NCBI GenBank assembly: GCA_964035775.1 | Contig: OZ038314.1 | Coordinates: 6,888,654-6,952,653, forward strand | Length of the DNA: 64,000 nucleotides | Reading direction: 5' to 3' | DNA from: Osedax frankpressi | Taxonomy: Eukaryota > Annelida > Polychaeta > Sabellida > Siboglinidae | Shown here: positions 31,693 to 46,400 of the stretch, piece by piece | Numbering within the stretch: the stretch's first letter is position 1 | Layout of the letters: every line of letters starts with the position of its first letter | Program-made: the position numbers and the translations under genes | Notes under the pieces: model-generated | Told to the model about the DNA's origin: nothing | Database searches by the model: none | The model's input: only the letters and a program-made list of their open reading frames with translations

Positions 31693-32110
31693 TAATTTCA
31701 AAACAAATAGGTATACATTCTTAAACTTTTTTAAAGGTTAGAATAATAAGGTTACATTTAAACCAGGGTATAAATATATTTATGTATTAAAAAGGAATAC
31801 AAAATAAATGTACATATAAATAGTATTGGATGTTAATATCGTTTTCAATTTAACTTGAATAATACGTCTAATTTTTACCTGGAAAGATAGACATTGTTGC
31901 TGATTCAGTATAGTCCATTGGCAAACAATTGAAGTCATCCGAATTCAACTTATGTAATTTTTGTTTCATAAATTTAACTCCGTTAAATCCAAAAATCTCT
32001 ATTTACTATTGACAATGGAATACAAAAATCTTAAAACTGTTATATTCCATCAGTGGTATATAATATAATAACTGCTAATTATATCAAAATACGATTTTCT
32101 ATGTTAACAG

Positions 32111-32197
32111 GGAAATTGCAACACTGAAAATTGTTCACTTAATTCATATGTGAATGATTATAAAGCCCATGTCTGGATGATTACTAAATCTATCTAG
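32111..32197 (+). CDS. candidate terminal exon of a small protein (GNCNTENC...)
   Basis: A GTTAACAG acceptor, then 28 codons beginning GNCNTENCSLNSYVNDYKAH and ending in TAG, with an A+T content well below the flanks. Two cysteines and an N-x-S sequon suggest an extracellular product. It may belong with the signal-peptide exon at 30,132 through an unseen middle exon. Confidence 0.35.
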   Translation, partial: GNCNTENCSLNSYVNDYKAHVWMITKSI

Positions 32198-32743
32198 TTA
32201 CATTGTCGGTATACGAATAGATATAAAAGTCAATATGCAAATCAATGAGATTTAACTAACTTATTTTCTAATATATTCAAACAAATATTAATGATCGGAA
32301 ACACAAAATATACAAATATTTATTGATTTTATTTGCTCTGTTCCTTCGAAATTAGTGAAGTGAATATTTTAGATTTTTTCGTAAACAAAATTTCAAGAAA
32401 AAATAGCTAGCAAGGAAAATATCATAATCTTAATGTGAATCATGATCTTAATATTGGTCAAATGAAAATTCGATTCTAAAAGGAGAGATAAGAATACCTG
32501 TAAATATATTTGGAAAGAAATTATAATAGCTAATGTTGTCATTAATCACCAAAAACACACATCTATATTAAAATTATAGCCAAAACTATATATATATATA
32601 GTTTTAAACCTACGCAATATAGCAAAATAAGAAATTAACTGAATAATAATTTGTACTACTATAATTAATCTTAATAATTAAGTAAAAGTAATTTATTTAG
32701 TGAATAATTAACACTTAAGATGTTATATTGATGTTATCCATTA

Positions 32744-32744
<1 letters not shown>
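32198..32744. other. AT-rich DNA before the satellite array
   Basis: No supported gene. The stretch is plain AT-rich sequence. Confidence 0.5.
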
Positions 32745-32797
<53 letters not shown>

Positions 32798-32840
32798 TAT
32801 TTAATATATAATATAATATATAATATTTTCAATATACGAG
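32745..32840. repeat. (TA)n run and AT-rich border of the satellite
   Basis: A TA run to about 32,790 and TTAATATATAATATAATATA lead directly into the first degenerate satellite units. Confidence 0.85.
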
Positions 32841-35800
32841 TATATTAATATATTCTACATACTTTATACAGTACTTTATACAGTATGCTATTGAGTATTC
32901 TAATATATTCTACATACTTTATACATTATGATATTGTTTATTCTAATATATTCTACATACTTTATACAGTATGCTATTGTTTATTCTAATATATTCTACA
33001 TATTTTATATAGTATGATATTGTTTATTCTAATATATTCTACATACTTTATACAGTATGCTATTGTTTATTCTAATATATTCTATATACTTTATACAGTA
33101 TGCTATTATTTCTGTTAATATATTCTACATACTTTATACAGTATGCTATTGTTTATTCTAATATATTCTAAATACTTTATACAATATGCTATTGTTTATT
33201 CTAATATATTCTACATACTTTATACAGTATGCTATTGTTTATTCTAATATATTCTATATACTTTATACAGTATGCTATTGTTTATTCTAATATATTCTAC
33301 ATATTTAATACAGTATGCTATTGTTTATTCTAATATATTCTACATACTTTATACAGTATGCTATTGTTTATTCTAATATATTCTACATACTTTATACAGT
33401 ATGCTATTGTTTATTCTAATATATTCTACATACTTTATACAGTACGCTATTGTTTATTCTAATATATTCTACATACTTTATACAATATGCTATTGTTTAT
33501 TCTAATATATTCTACATACTTTATACAGTATGCTATTGTTTATTCTAATATATTCTACATACTTTATACAGTATGCTATTGTTTATTCTAATATATTCTA
33601 CATACTTTATACAGTATGCTATTGTTTATTCTAATATATTCTACATACTTTATACAGTATGCTATTGTTTATTCTAATATATTCTACATACTTTATACAG
33701 TATGCTATTGTTTATTCTAATATATTCTACATACTTTATACAGTATGCTATTGTTTATTCTAATATATTCTACATACTTTATACAGTATGCTATTGTTTA
33801 TTCTAATAATTTCTACATACTTTATACAGTATGCTATTGTTTATTCTAATATATTCTACATACTTTATACAGTATGCTATTGTTTATTCTAATATATTCT
33901 ACATACTTTATACAGTATGCTATTGTTTATTCTAATATATTCTACATACTTTATACAGTATGCTATTGTTTATTCTAATATATTCTACATACTTTATACA
34001 GTATGCTATTGTTTATTCTAATATATTCTACATACTTTATACAGTATGCTATTGTTTATTCTAATATATTCTACATACTTTATACAGTATGCTATTGTTT
34101 ATTCTAATATATTCTACATACTTTATACAGTATGCTATTGTTTATTCTAATATATTCTACATATTTATACAGTATGCTATTGTTTATTCTAATATATTCT
34201 ACATACTTTATATAGTAATGCTCTTGTTTATTCTAATATATTCTACATACTTTATACAGTATGCTATTGTTTATTCTAATATATTCTACGTACTTTATAC
34301 AGTATGCTATTGTTTATTCTAATATATTCTACATACTTTATACAGTATGCTATTGTTTATTCTAATATATTCTACATATTTATACAGTATGCTATTGTTT
34401 ATTCTAATATATTCTACATACTTTATACAGTATGCTATTGTTTATTCTAATATATTCTACATACTTTATACAGTATGCTATTGTTTATTCTAATATATTC
34501 TACATATTTATACAGTATGCTATTGTTTATTCTAATATATTCTACATATTTATACAGTATGCTATTGTTTATTCTAATATATTCTACATATTTATACAGT
34601 ATGCTATTGTTTATTCTAATATATTCTACATACTTTATACAGTATGCTATTGTTTATTCTAATATATTCTACATACTTTATACATTATGATATTGTTTAT
34701 TCTAATATATTCTACATACTTTATACAGTATGCTATTGTTTATTCTAATATATTCTACATACTTTATACAGTATGCTATTGTTTATTCTAATATATTCTA
34801 CATACTTTATACAGTATGCTATTGTTTATTCTAATATATTCTACATACTTTATACAGTATGCTATTGTTTATTCTAATATATTCTACATACTTTATACAG
34901 TATGCTATTGTTTATTCTAATATATTCTACATACTTTATACAGTATGCTATTGTTTATTCTAATATATTCTACATACTTTATACAGTATGCTATTGTTTA
35001 TTCTAATATATTCTACATACTTTATACAGTATGCTATTGTTTATTCTAATATATTCTACATACTTTATACAGTATGCTATTGTTTATTCTAATATATTCT
35101 ACATACTTTATACAGTATGCTATTGTTTATTCTAATATATTCTACATACTTTATACAGTATGCTATTGTTTATTCTAATATATTCTACATACTTTATACA
35201 GTATGCTATTGTTTATTCTAATATATTCTACATACTTTATACAGTATGCTATTGTTTATTCTAATATATTCTACATACTTTATACATTATGCTATTGTTT
35301 ATTCTAATATATTCTACATACTTTATACAGTATGCTATTGTTTATTCTAATATATTCTACATACTTTATACAGTATGCTATTGTTTCTGTTAATATATTC
35401 TACATACTTTATACAGTATGCTATTGTTTATTCTAATATATTCTACATAGTTTATACAGTATGCTATTGTTTATTCTAATATATTCTACATACTTTATAC
35501 AGTATGCTATTGTTTATTCTAATATAGTCTACATACTTTATACAGTATGCTATTGTTTATTCTAATATATTCTACATACTTTATACAGTATGCTATTGTT
35601 TATTCTAATATATTCTACATACTTTATACAGTATGCTATTGTTTATTCTAATATATTCTACATACTTTATACAGTATGCTATTGTTTATTGTAATATATT
35701 CTACATACTTTATACAGTATGGTATTGTTTATTCTAATATATTCTACATACTTTATACAGTATGCTATTGTTTATTCTAATATATTCTACATACTTTATA

Positions 35801-38426
35801 CAGTATGCTATTGTTTATTCTAATATATTCTACATACTTTATACAGTATTCTATTGTTTCTGTTAATATATTCTACATACTTTATACAGTATGCTATTGT
35901 TTATTCTAATATATTCTACATACTTTATACAGTATGATATTGTTTATTCTAATATATTCTACATACTTTATACAGTATGGTATTGTTTATTCTAATATAT
36001 TCTACATACTTTATACAGTATGCTATTGTTTATTCTAATATATTCTACATACTTTATACAGTATGCTATTGTTTCTGTTAATATATTCTACATACTTTAT
36101 ACAGTATGCTATTGTTTATTCTAATATATTCTACATACTTTATACAGTATGATATTGTTTATTCTAATATATTCTACATACTTTATACAGTATGGTATTG
36201 TTTATTCTAATATATTCTACATACTTTATACAGTATGCTATTGTTTATTCTAATATATTCTACATACTTTATACAGTATGCTATTGTTTATTCTAATATA
36301 TTCTACATACTTTATACAGTATGCTATTGTTTATTCTAATATATTCTACATACTTTATACAGTATTCTATTGTTTCTGTTAATATATTCTACATACTTTA
36401 TACAGTATGCTATTGTTTATTCTAATATATTCTACATACTTTATACAGTATGATATTGTTTATTCTAATATATTCTACATACTTTATACAGTATGGTATT
36501 GTTTATTCTAATATATTCTACATACTTTATACAGTATGCTATTGTTTATTCTAATATATTCTACATACTTTATACAGTATGCTATTGTTTATTCTAATAT
36601 ATTCTACATACTTTATACAGTATGCTATTGTTTATTCTAATATATTCTACATACTTTATACAGTATGCTATTGTTTATTCTAATATATTCTACATACTTT
36701 ATACAGTATGCTATTGTTTATTCTAATATATTCTATATACTTTATACAGTATGCTATTGTTTATTCTAATATATTCTACATACTTTATACAGTATGCTAT
36801 TGTTTATTCTAATATATTCTACATACTTTATACAGTATGGTATTGTTTATTCTAATATATTCTACATACTTTATACAGTATGCTATTGTTTATTCTAATA
36901 TATTCTACATACTTTATACAGTATGGTATTGTTTATTCTAATATATTCTACATACTTTATACAGTATGCTATTGTTTATTCTAATATATTCTACATACTT
37001 TATACAGTATGCTATTGTTTATTCTAATATATTCTACATACTTTATACAGTATGCTATTGTTTATTCTAATATATTCTACATACTTTATACAGTATGCTA
37101 TTGTTTATTCTAATATATTCTACATACTTTATACAGTATGCTATTGTTTATTCTAATATATTCTATATACTTTATACAGTATGCTATTGTTTATTCTAAT
37201 ATATTCTACATACTTTATACAGTATGCTATTGTTTATTCTAATATATTCTACATACTTTATACAGTATGCTATTGTTTATTCTAATATATTCTATATACT
37301 TTATACAGTATGCTATTGTTTATTCTAATATATTCTACATACTTTATACAGTATGCTATTGTTTCTTCTAATATATTCTACATACTTTATACAGTATTCT
37401 ATTGTTTATTCTAATATATTCTACATACTTTATACAGTATGCTATTGTTTATTCTAATATATTCTACATACTTTATACAGTATGCTATTGTTTATTATAA
37501 TATATTCTACATACTTTATACAATATGCTATTGTTTATTGTAATATATTCTACATACTTTATACAGTATGTTATGTTTATTCTAATATATTCTACTTACT
37601 TTATACAGTATTCTATTGTTTATTCTAATATATTCTACATACTTTATACAGTATGCTATTGTTTATTCTAATATATTCTACATACTTTATACAGTATGGT
37701 ATTGTTTATTCTAATATATTCTACATACTTTATACAGTATGCTATTGTTTATTCTAATATATTCTACATACTTTATACAGTATGCTATTGTTTATTCTAA
37801 TATATTCTACATACTTTATACAGTATGCTATTGTTTATTCTAATATATTCTACATACTTTATACAGTATGCTATTGTTTATTCTAATATATTCTACATAC
37901 TTTATACAGTATGCTATTGTTTATTCTAATATATTCTACATACTTTATACAGTATGCTATTGTTTATTCTAATATATTCTACATACTTTATACAGTATGC
38001 TATTGTTTATTCTAATATATTCTACATACTTTATACAGTATGCTATTGTTTATTCTAATATATTCTACATACTTTATACAGTATGCTATTGTTTATTCTA
38101 ATATATTCTACATACTTTATACAGTATGCTATTGTTTATTCTAATATATTCTACATACTTTATACAGTATGCTATTGTTTATTCTAATATATTCTACATA
38201 CTTTATACAGTATGCTATTGTTTATTCTAATATATTCTATATACTTTATACAGTATGCTATTGTTTATTCTAATATATTCTACATACTTTATACAGTATG
38301 CTATTGTTTATTCTAATATATTCTACATACTTTATACAGTATGCTATTGTTTATTCTAATATATTCTATATACTTTATACAGTATGCTATTGTTTATTCT
38401 AATATATTCTACATACTTTATACAGT

Positions 38427-38654
38427 ATGCTATTGTGCATTCTAATGCATTCTACATACTTTATACAGTATTCTATTGTTTCTGTTAATATATTCTACAT
38501 ACTTTATAAAGTATGCTATTGTTTATTCAAATATATTCTACATACTTTATACAGTATGCTATTGTTTATTCTAATGCATTCTACATACTTTATACAGTAT
38601 TCTATTGTTTCTGTTAATATATTCTACATACTTTATACAGTATGCTATTGTTAA
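38427..38654. repeat. satellite segment duplicated at 41,867-42,094
   Basis: The segment bears rare markers (GTGCATTCTAATGCATTC, TTTATAAAGTATG, TTTATTCAAATATATTC) and is repeated, giving an identical 75-codon artefact frame, 3,440 bp away, which is exactly 80 units. Confidence 0.9.
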
Positions 38655-39949
38655 TTCTAATATATTCTACATACTTTATACAGTATGCTATTGTTTATTC
38701 TAATATATTCTACATACTTTATACAGTATGCTATTGTTTATTCTAATATATTCTACATACTTTATACAGTATGCTATTGTTTATTCTAATATATTCTACA
38801 TACTTTATACAGTATGCTATTGTTTATTCTAATATATTCTACATACTTTATACAGTATTCTATTGTTTCTGTTAATATATTCTACATACTTTATACAGTA
38901 TGCTATTGTTTATTCTAATATATTCTACATACTTTATACAGTATGATATTGTTTATTCTAATATATTCTACATACTTTATACAGTATGGTATTGTTTATT
39001 CTAATATATTCTACATACTTTATACAGTATGCTATTGTTTATTCTAATATATTCTACATACTTTATACAGTATGCTATTGTTTCTGTTAATATATTCTAA
39101 ATACTTTATACAGTATGCTATTGTTTATTCTAATATATTCTACATACTTTATACAGTATGGTATTGTTTATTCTAATATATTCTACATACTTTATACAGT
39201 ATGCTATTGTTTATTCTAATATATTCTACATACTTTATACAGTATGCTATTGTTTATTCTAATATATTCTACATACTTTATACAGTATGATATTGTTTAT
39301 TCTAATATATTCTACATACTTTATACAGTATTCTATTGTTTCTGTTAATATATTCTACATACTTTATACAGTATGCTATTGTTTATTCTAATATATTCTA
39401 CATACTTTATACAGTATGATATTGTTTATTCTAATATATTCTACATACTTTATACAGTATGGTATTGTTTATTCTAATATATTCTACATACTTTATACAG
39501 TATGCTATTGTTTATTCTAATATATTCTACATACTTTATACAGTATGCTATTGTTTATTCTAATATATTCTATATACTTTATACAGTATGCTATTGTTTA
39601 TTCTAATATATTCTACATACTTTATACAGTATGCTATTGTTTATTCTAATATATTCTACATACTTTATACAGTATGCTATTGTTTATTCTAATATATTCT
39701 ATATACTTTATACAGTATGCTATTGTTTATTCTAATATATTCTACATACTTTATACAGTATGCTATTGTTTATTCTAATATATTCTATATACTTTATACA
39801 GTATGCTATTGTTTATTCTAATATATTCTACATACTTTATACAGTATGCTATTGTTTATTCTAATATATTCTACATACTTTATACAGTATGCTATTGTTT
39901 ATTCTAATATATTCTACATACTTTATACAGTATGCTATTGTTTATTCTA

Positions 39950-40460
39950 ATATATTCTACATACTTTATACAGTATGCTATTGTTTCTTCTAATATATTC
40001 TACATGCTTTATACAGTATTCTATTGTTTATTCTAATATATTCTACATACTTTATACAGTATGCTATTGTTTATTCTAATATATTCTACATACTTTATAT
40101 AGTATGCTATTGTTTATTCTAATATATTCTACATACTTTATACAGTATGCTATTGTTTCTTCTAATATATTCTACATGCTTTATACAGTATTCTATTGTT
40201 TATTCTAATATATTCTACATACTTTATACAGTATGCTATTGTTTATTCTAATATATTCTACATACTTTATATAGTATGCTATTGTTTATTCTAATATATT
40301 CTACATACTTTATACAGTATGCTATTGTTTCTTCTAATATATTCTACATGCTTTATACAGTATTCTATTGTTTATTCTAATATATTCTACATACTTTATA
40401 CAGTATGCTATTGTTTATTCTAATATATTCTACATACTTTATACAGTATGATATTGTTTA
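39950..40460. repeat. 172-bp higher-order repeat (4 x 43 bp), three copies
   Basis: The variant CTACATGCTTTATACAGTAT occurs at 40,001, 40,173 and 40,345, and TTTATATAGTATG also recurs at 172-bp intervals. Further copies of the same marker occur to about 41,770 at multiples of 43. Confidence 0.9.
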
Positions 40461-43400
40461 TTCTAATATATTCTACATACTTTATACAGTATGGTATTGT
40501 TTATTCTAATATATTCTACATACTTTATACAGTATGCTATTGTTTATTCTAATATATTCTACATACTTTATACAGTATGCTATTGTTTATTCTAATATAT
40601 TCTATATACTTTATACAGTATGCTATTGTTTATTCTAATATATTCTACATACTTTATACAGTATGCTATTGTTTATTCTAATATATTCTACATACTTTAT
40701 ACAGTATGCTATTGTTTATTCTAATATATTCTATATACTTTATACAGTATGCTATTGTTTATTCTAATATATTCTACATACTTTATACAGTATGCTATTG
40801 TTTATTCTAATATATTCTATATACTTTATACAGTATGCTATTGTTTATTCTAATATATTCTACATACTTTATACAGTATGCTATTGTTTATTCTAATATA
40901 TTCTACATACTTTATACAGTATGCTATTGTTTATTCTAATATATTCTACATACTTTATACAGTATGCTATTGTTTATTCTAATATATTCTACATACTTTA
41001 TACAGTATGCTATTGTTTCTTCTAATATATTCTACATGCTTTATACAGTATTCTATTGTTTATTCTAATATATTCTACATACTTTATACAGTATGCTATT
41101 GTTTATTCTAATATATTCTACATACTTTATATAGTATGCTATTGTTTATTCTAATATATTCTACATACTTTATACAGTATGCTATTGTTTATTCTAATAT
41201 ATTCTACATGCTTTATACAGTATTCTATTGTTTATTCTAATATATTCTACATACTTTATACAGTATGCTATTGTTTATTCTAATATATTCTACATACTTT
41301 ATACAGTATGCTATTGTTTCTTCTAATATATTCTACATGCTTTATACAGTATTCTATTGTTTATTCTAATATATTCTACATACTTTATACAGTATGCTAT
41401 TGTTTATTCTAATATATTCTACATACTTTATATAGTATGCTATTGTTTATTCTAATATATTCTACATACTTTATACAGTATGCTATTGTTTCTTCTAATA
41501 TATTCTACATGCTTTATACAGTATTCTATTGTTTATTCTAATATATTCTACATACTTTATACAGTATGCTATTGTTTATTCTAATATATTCTACATACTT
41601 TATACAGTATGCTATTGTTTATTCTAATATATTCTACATACTTTATACAGTATGCTATTGTTTCTTCTAATATTTTCTACATGCTTTATACAGTATGCTA
41701 TTGTTTATTCTAATATATTCTACATACTTTATACAGTATGCTATTGTTTCTTCTAATATATTCTACATGCTTTATACAGTATTCTATTGTTTATTCTAAT
41801 ATATTCTACATACTTTATACAGTATGCTATTGTTTATTCTAATATATTCTACATACTTTATACAGTATGCTATTGTGCATTCTAATGCATTCTACATACT
41901 TTATACAGTATTCTATTGTTTCTGTTAATATATTCTACATACTTTATAAAGTATGCTATTGTTTATTCAAATATATTCTACATACTTTATACAGTATGCT
42001 ATTGTTTATTCTAATGCATTCTACATACTTTATACAGTATTCTATTGTTTCTGTTAATATATTCTACATACTTTATACAGTATGCTATTGTTAATTCTAA
42101 TATATTCTACATACTTTATACAGTATGCTATTGTTTATTCTAATATATTCTACATACTTTATACAGTATGCTATTGTTTATTCTAATATATTCTACATAC
42201 TTTATACAGTATGCTATTCTTTATTCTAATATATATTACATACTTTATACAGTATGCTATTGTGTATTCTAATATATTCTACATACGTTATACAGTATGC
42301 TATTGTTTCTGTTAATATATTCTACATACTTTATACAGTATGCTATTGTTTATTCTAATATATTCTACATACTTTATACAGTATGCTATTGTTTCTGTTA
42401 ATATATTCTACATACTTTATACAGTATGCTATTTTTTATTCTAATATATTCTACATACTTTATACAGTATGCTATTGTTTATTCTAATATATTCTACATA
42501 CTTTATAGAGTATGCTATTGTTTCTGTTAATATATTCTACATACTTTATACAGTATGCTATTGTTTATTCTAATATATTCTACATACTTTATACAGTATG
42601 CTATTGTTTATTCTAATATATTCTACATACTTTATACAGTATGCTATTGTTTATTCTAATATATTCTACATATTTATACAGTATGATATTGTTTATTCTA
42701 ATATATTCTACATACTTTATACAGTATGCTATTGTTTATTCTAATATATTCTACATACTTTAAACAGTATGCTATTGTTTATTCTAATATATTCTACATA
42801 CTTTATACAGTATGCTATTGTTTCTGTTAATATATTATACATACTTTATACAGTATGCTATTGTTTATTCTAATATATTCTACATACTTTATACAGTATG
42901 CTATTGTTTATTCTAATATATTCTACATACTTTATACAGTATGCTATTGTTTATTCTAATATATTCTACATACTTTATACAGTATGCTATTGTTTATTCT
43001 AATATATTCTACATACTTTATACAGTATGCTATTGTTTATTCTAATATATTCTACATACTTTATACAGTATGCTATTGTTTATTCTAATATATTCTACAT
43101 ACTTTATACAGTATGCTATTGTTAATTATAATATATTCTACATACTTTATACAGTATGCTATTGTTAATTATAATATATTCTACATACTTTATACAGTAT
43201 GCTATTGTTTATTCTAATATATTCTACATACTTTATACAGTATGCTATTGTTAATTATAATATATTCTACATACTTTATACAGTATGATATTGTTTATTC
43301 TAATATATTCTACATACTTTATACAGTATGCTATTGTTTATTCTAATATATTCTACATACTTTATACAGTATGCTATTGTTTCTGTTAATATATTCTACA

Positions 43401-46400
43401 TACTTTATACAGTATGCTATTGTTTATTCTAATATATTCTACATACTTTATACAGTATGCTATTGTTTATTCTAATGCATTCTACATACTTTATACAGTA
43501 TTCTATTGTTTATTCTAATATATTCTACATACTTTATACAGTATGGTATTGTTTATTCTAATATATTCTACATACTTTATACAGTATGCTATTGTTTATT
43601 CTAATATATTCTACATACTTTATACAGTATGCTATTGTTTATTCTAATATATTCTAATATATTCTACATACTTTATACAGTATGCTATTGTTTATTCTAA
43701 TATATTCTACATACTTTATACAGTATGTTATTGTTTATTCTAATATATTCTACATACTTTATACAGTATGCTATTGTTTATTCTAATATATTCTACATAC
43801 TTTATACAGTATGCTATTGTTTATTCTAATATATTCTACATACTTTATACAGTATGCTATTGTTTATTCTTATATATTCTACATACTTTATACAGTATGC
43901 TATTGTTTATTCTAATATATTCTACATACTTTATACAGTATGCTATTGTTTATTCTAATATATTCTACATACTTTATACATTATGCTATTGTTTATTCTA
44001 ATATATTCTACATACTTTATACAGTATGTTATTATTTATTCTAATATATTCTACATACTTTATACAGTATGTTATTATTTATTCTAATATATTCTACATA
44101 CTTTATACAGTATGCTATTGTTTATTCTAATATATTCTACATACTTTATACATTATGCTATTGTTTATTCTAATATATTCTACATACTTTATACAGTATG
44201 CTATTGTTTATTCTAATATATTCTACATACTTTATACAGTATGCTATTATTTATTCTAATATATTCTACATACTTTATACAGTATGCTATTGTTTATTCT
44301 AATATATTCTAATATATTCTACATACTTTATACAGTATGCTATTGTTTATTCTAATATATTCTACATACTTTATACAGTATGCTATTGTTTATTCTAATA
44401 TATTCTACATACTTTATACAGTATGCTATTGTTTATTCTAATATATTCTACATACTTTATACAATATGCTATTGTTTATTCTAATATATTCTACATACTT
44501 TATACAGTATGCTATTGTTTATTCTAATATATTCTACATACTTTATACAGTATGCTATTGTTTATTCTAATATATTCTACATACTTTATACAGTATGCTA
44601 TTCTTTATTCTAATATATATTACATACTTTATACAGTATGCTATTGTTTATTCTAATATATTCTACATACTTTATACAGTATGCTATTCTTTATTCTAAT
44701 ATATATTACATACTTTATACAGTATGCTATTGTTTATTCTAATATATTCTACATACTTTATACAGTATGCTATTGTTTATTCTAATATATTCTACATACT
44801 TTATACAGTATGCTATTGTTTATTCTAATATATTCTACATACTTTATACAGTATGCTATTGTTTATTCTAATATATTCTACATACGTTATACAGTATGCT
44901 ATTGTTTCTGTTAATATATTCTACATACTTTATACAGTATGCTATTGTTTATTCTAATATATTCTACATACTTTATACAGTATGCTATTGTTTATTCTAA
45001 TATATTCTACATACTTTATAGAGTATGCTATTGTTTCTGTTAATATATTCTACTTTATAATGTATGCTATTGTTTATTCTAATATATTCTACATACTTTA
45101 TACAGTATGCTATTGTTTATTCTAATATATTCTACATACTTTATACAGTATGCTATTGTTTATTCTAATATATTCTACATACTTTATACAGTATGCTATT
45201 GTTTATTCTAATATATTCTACATACTTTATACAGTATGCTATTGTTTATTCTAATATATTCTACATACTTTATACAGTATGATATTGTTTATTCTAATAT
45301 ATTCTACATACTTTATACAGTATGCTATTGTTTCTGTTAATATATTCTACATACTTTATACAGTATGCTATTGTTTATTCTAATATATTCTAAATACTTT
45401 ATACAGTATGCTATTGTTTATTCTAATATATTCTACATACTTTATACAGTATGGTATTGTTTATTCTAATATATTCTACATACTTTATACAGTATGCTAT
45501 TGTTTATTCTAATATATTCTACATACTTTATACAGTATGCTATTGTTTATGTTAATATATTCTACATACTTTATACAGTATGCTATTATTTATTCTAATA
45601 TATTCTACATACTTTATACAGTATGCTATTGTTTATGTTAATATATTCTACATACTTTATACAGTATGGTATTGTTTATTCTAATATATTCTACATACTT
45701 TATACAGTATGCTATTGTTTATATTAATATATTCTACATACTTTATACAGTATGCTATTGTTTATTCTAATATATTCTACATACTTTATACAGTATGTTA
45801 TTGTTTATTCTAATATATTCTACATACTTTATACAGTATGCTATTATTTCTGTTAATATATTCTACATACTTTATACAGTATGCTATTGTTTATTCTAAT
45901 ATATTCTACATACTTTATACAGTATGCTATTGTTTATATTAATATATTCTACATACTTTATACAGTATGCTATTGTTTATACTAATATATTCTACATACT
46001 TTATACAGTATGCTATTGTTTATTCTAATATATTCTACATACTTTATACAGTATGCTATTGTTTATTCTAATATATTCTACATACTTTATACAGTATGCT
46101 ATTGTTTATTCTAATATATTCTACATACTTTATACAGCATGCTATTGTTTATTCTAATATATTCTACATACTTTATACAGTATGCAATTGTTTATTCTAA
46201 TATATTCTACATACTTTATTCAGTATGCTATTGTTTATTCTAATATATTCTACATACTTTATACAGTATGATATTGTTTATTCTAATATATTCTACATAC
46301 TTTATACAGTATGCTATTGTTTATTCTAATATATTCTACATACTTTATACAGTATGCTATTGTTTATTCTAATATATTCTACATACTTTATACAGTATGC

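Noticed and set aside
34089-44001. Open frames of 71-77 codons inside the satellite
   Set aside because: They follow the 43-bp unit (43-residue period when read through three units) and have no gene features.
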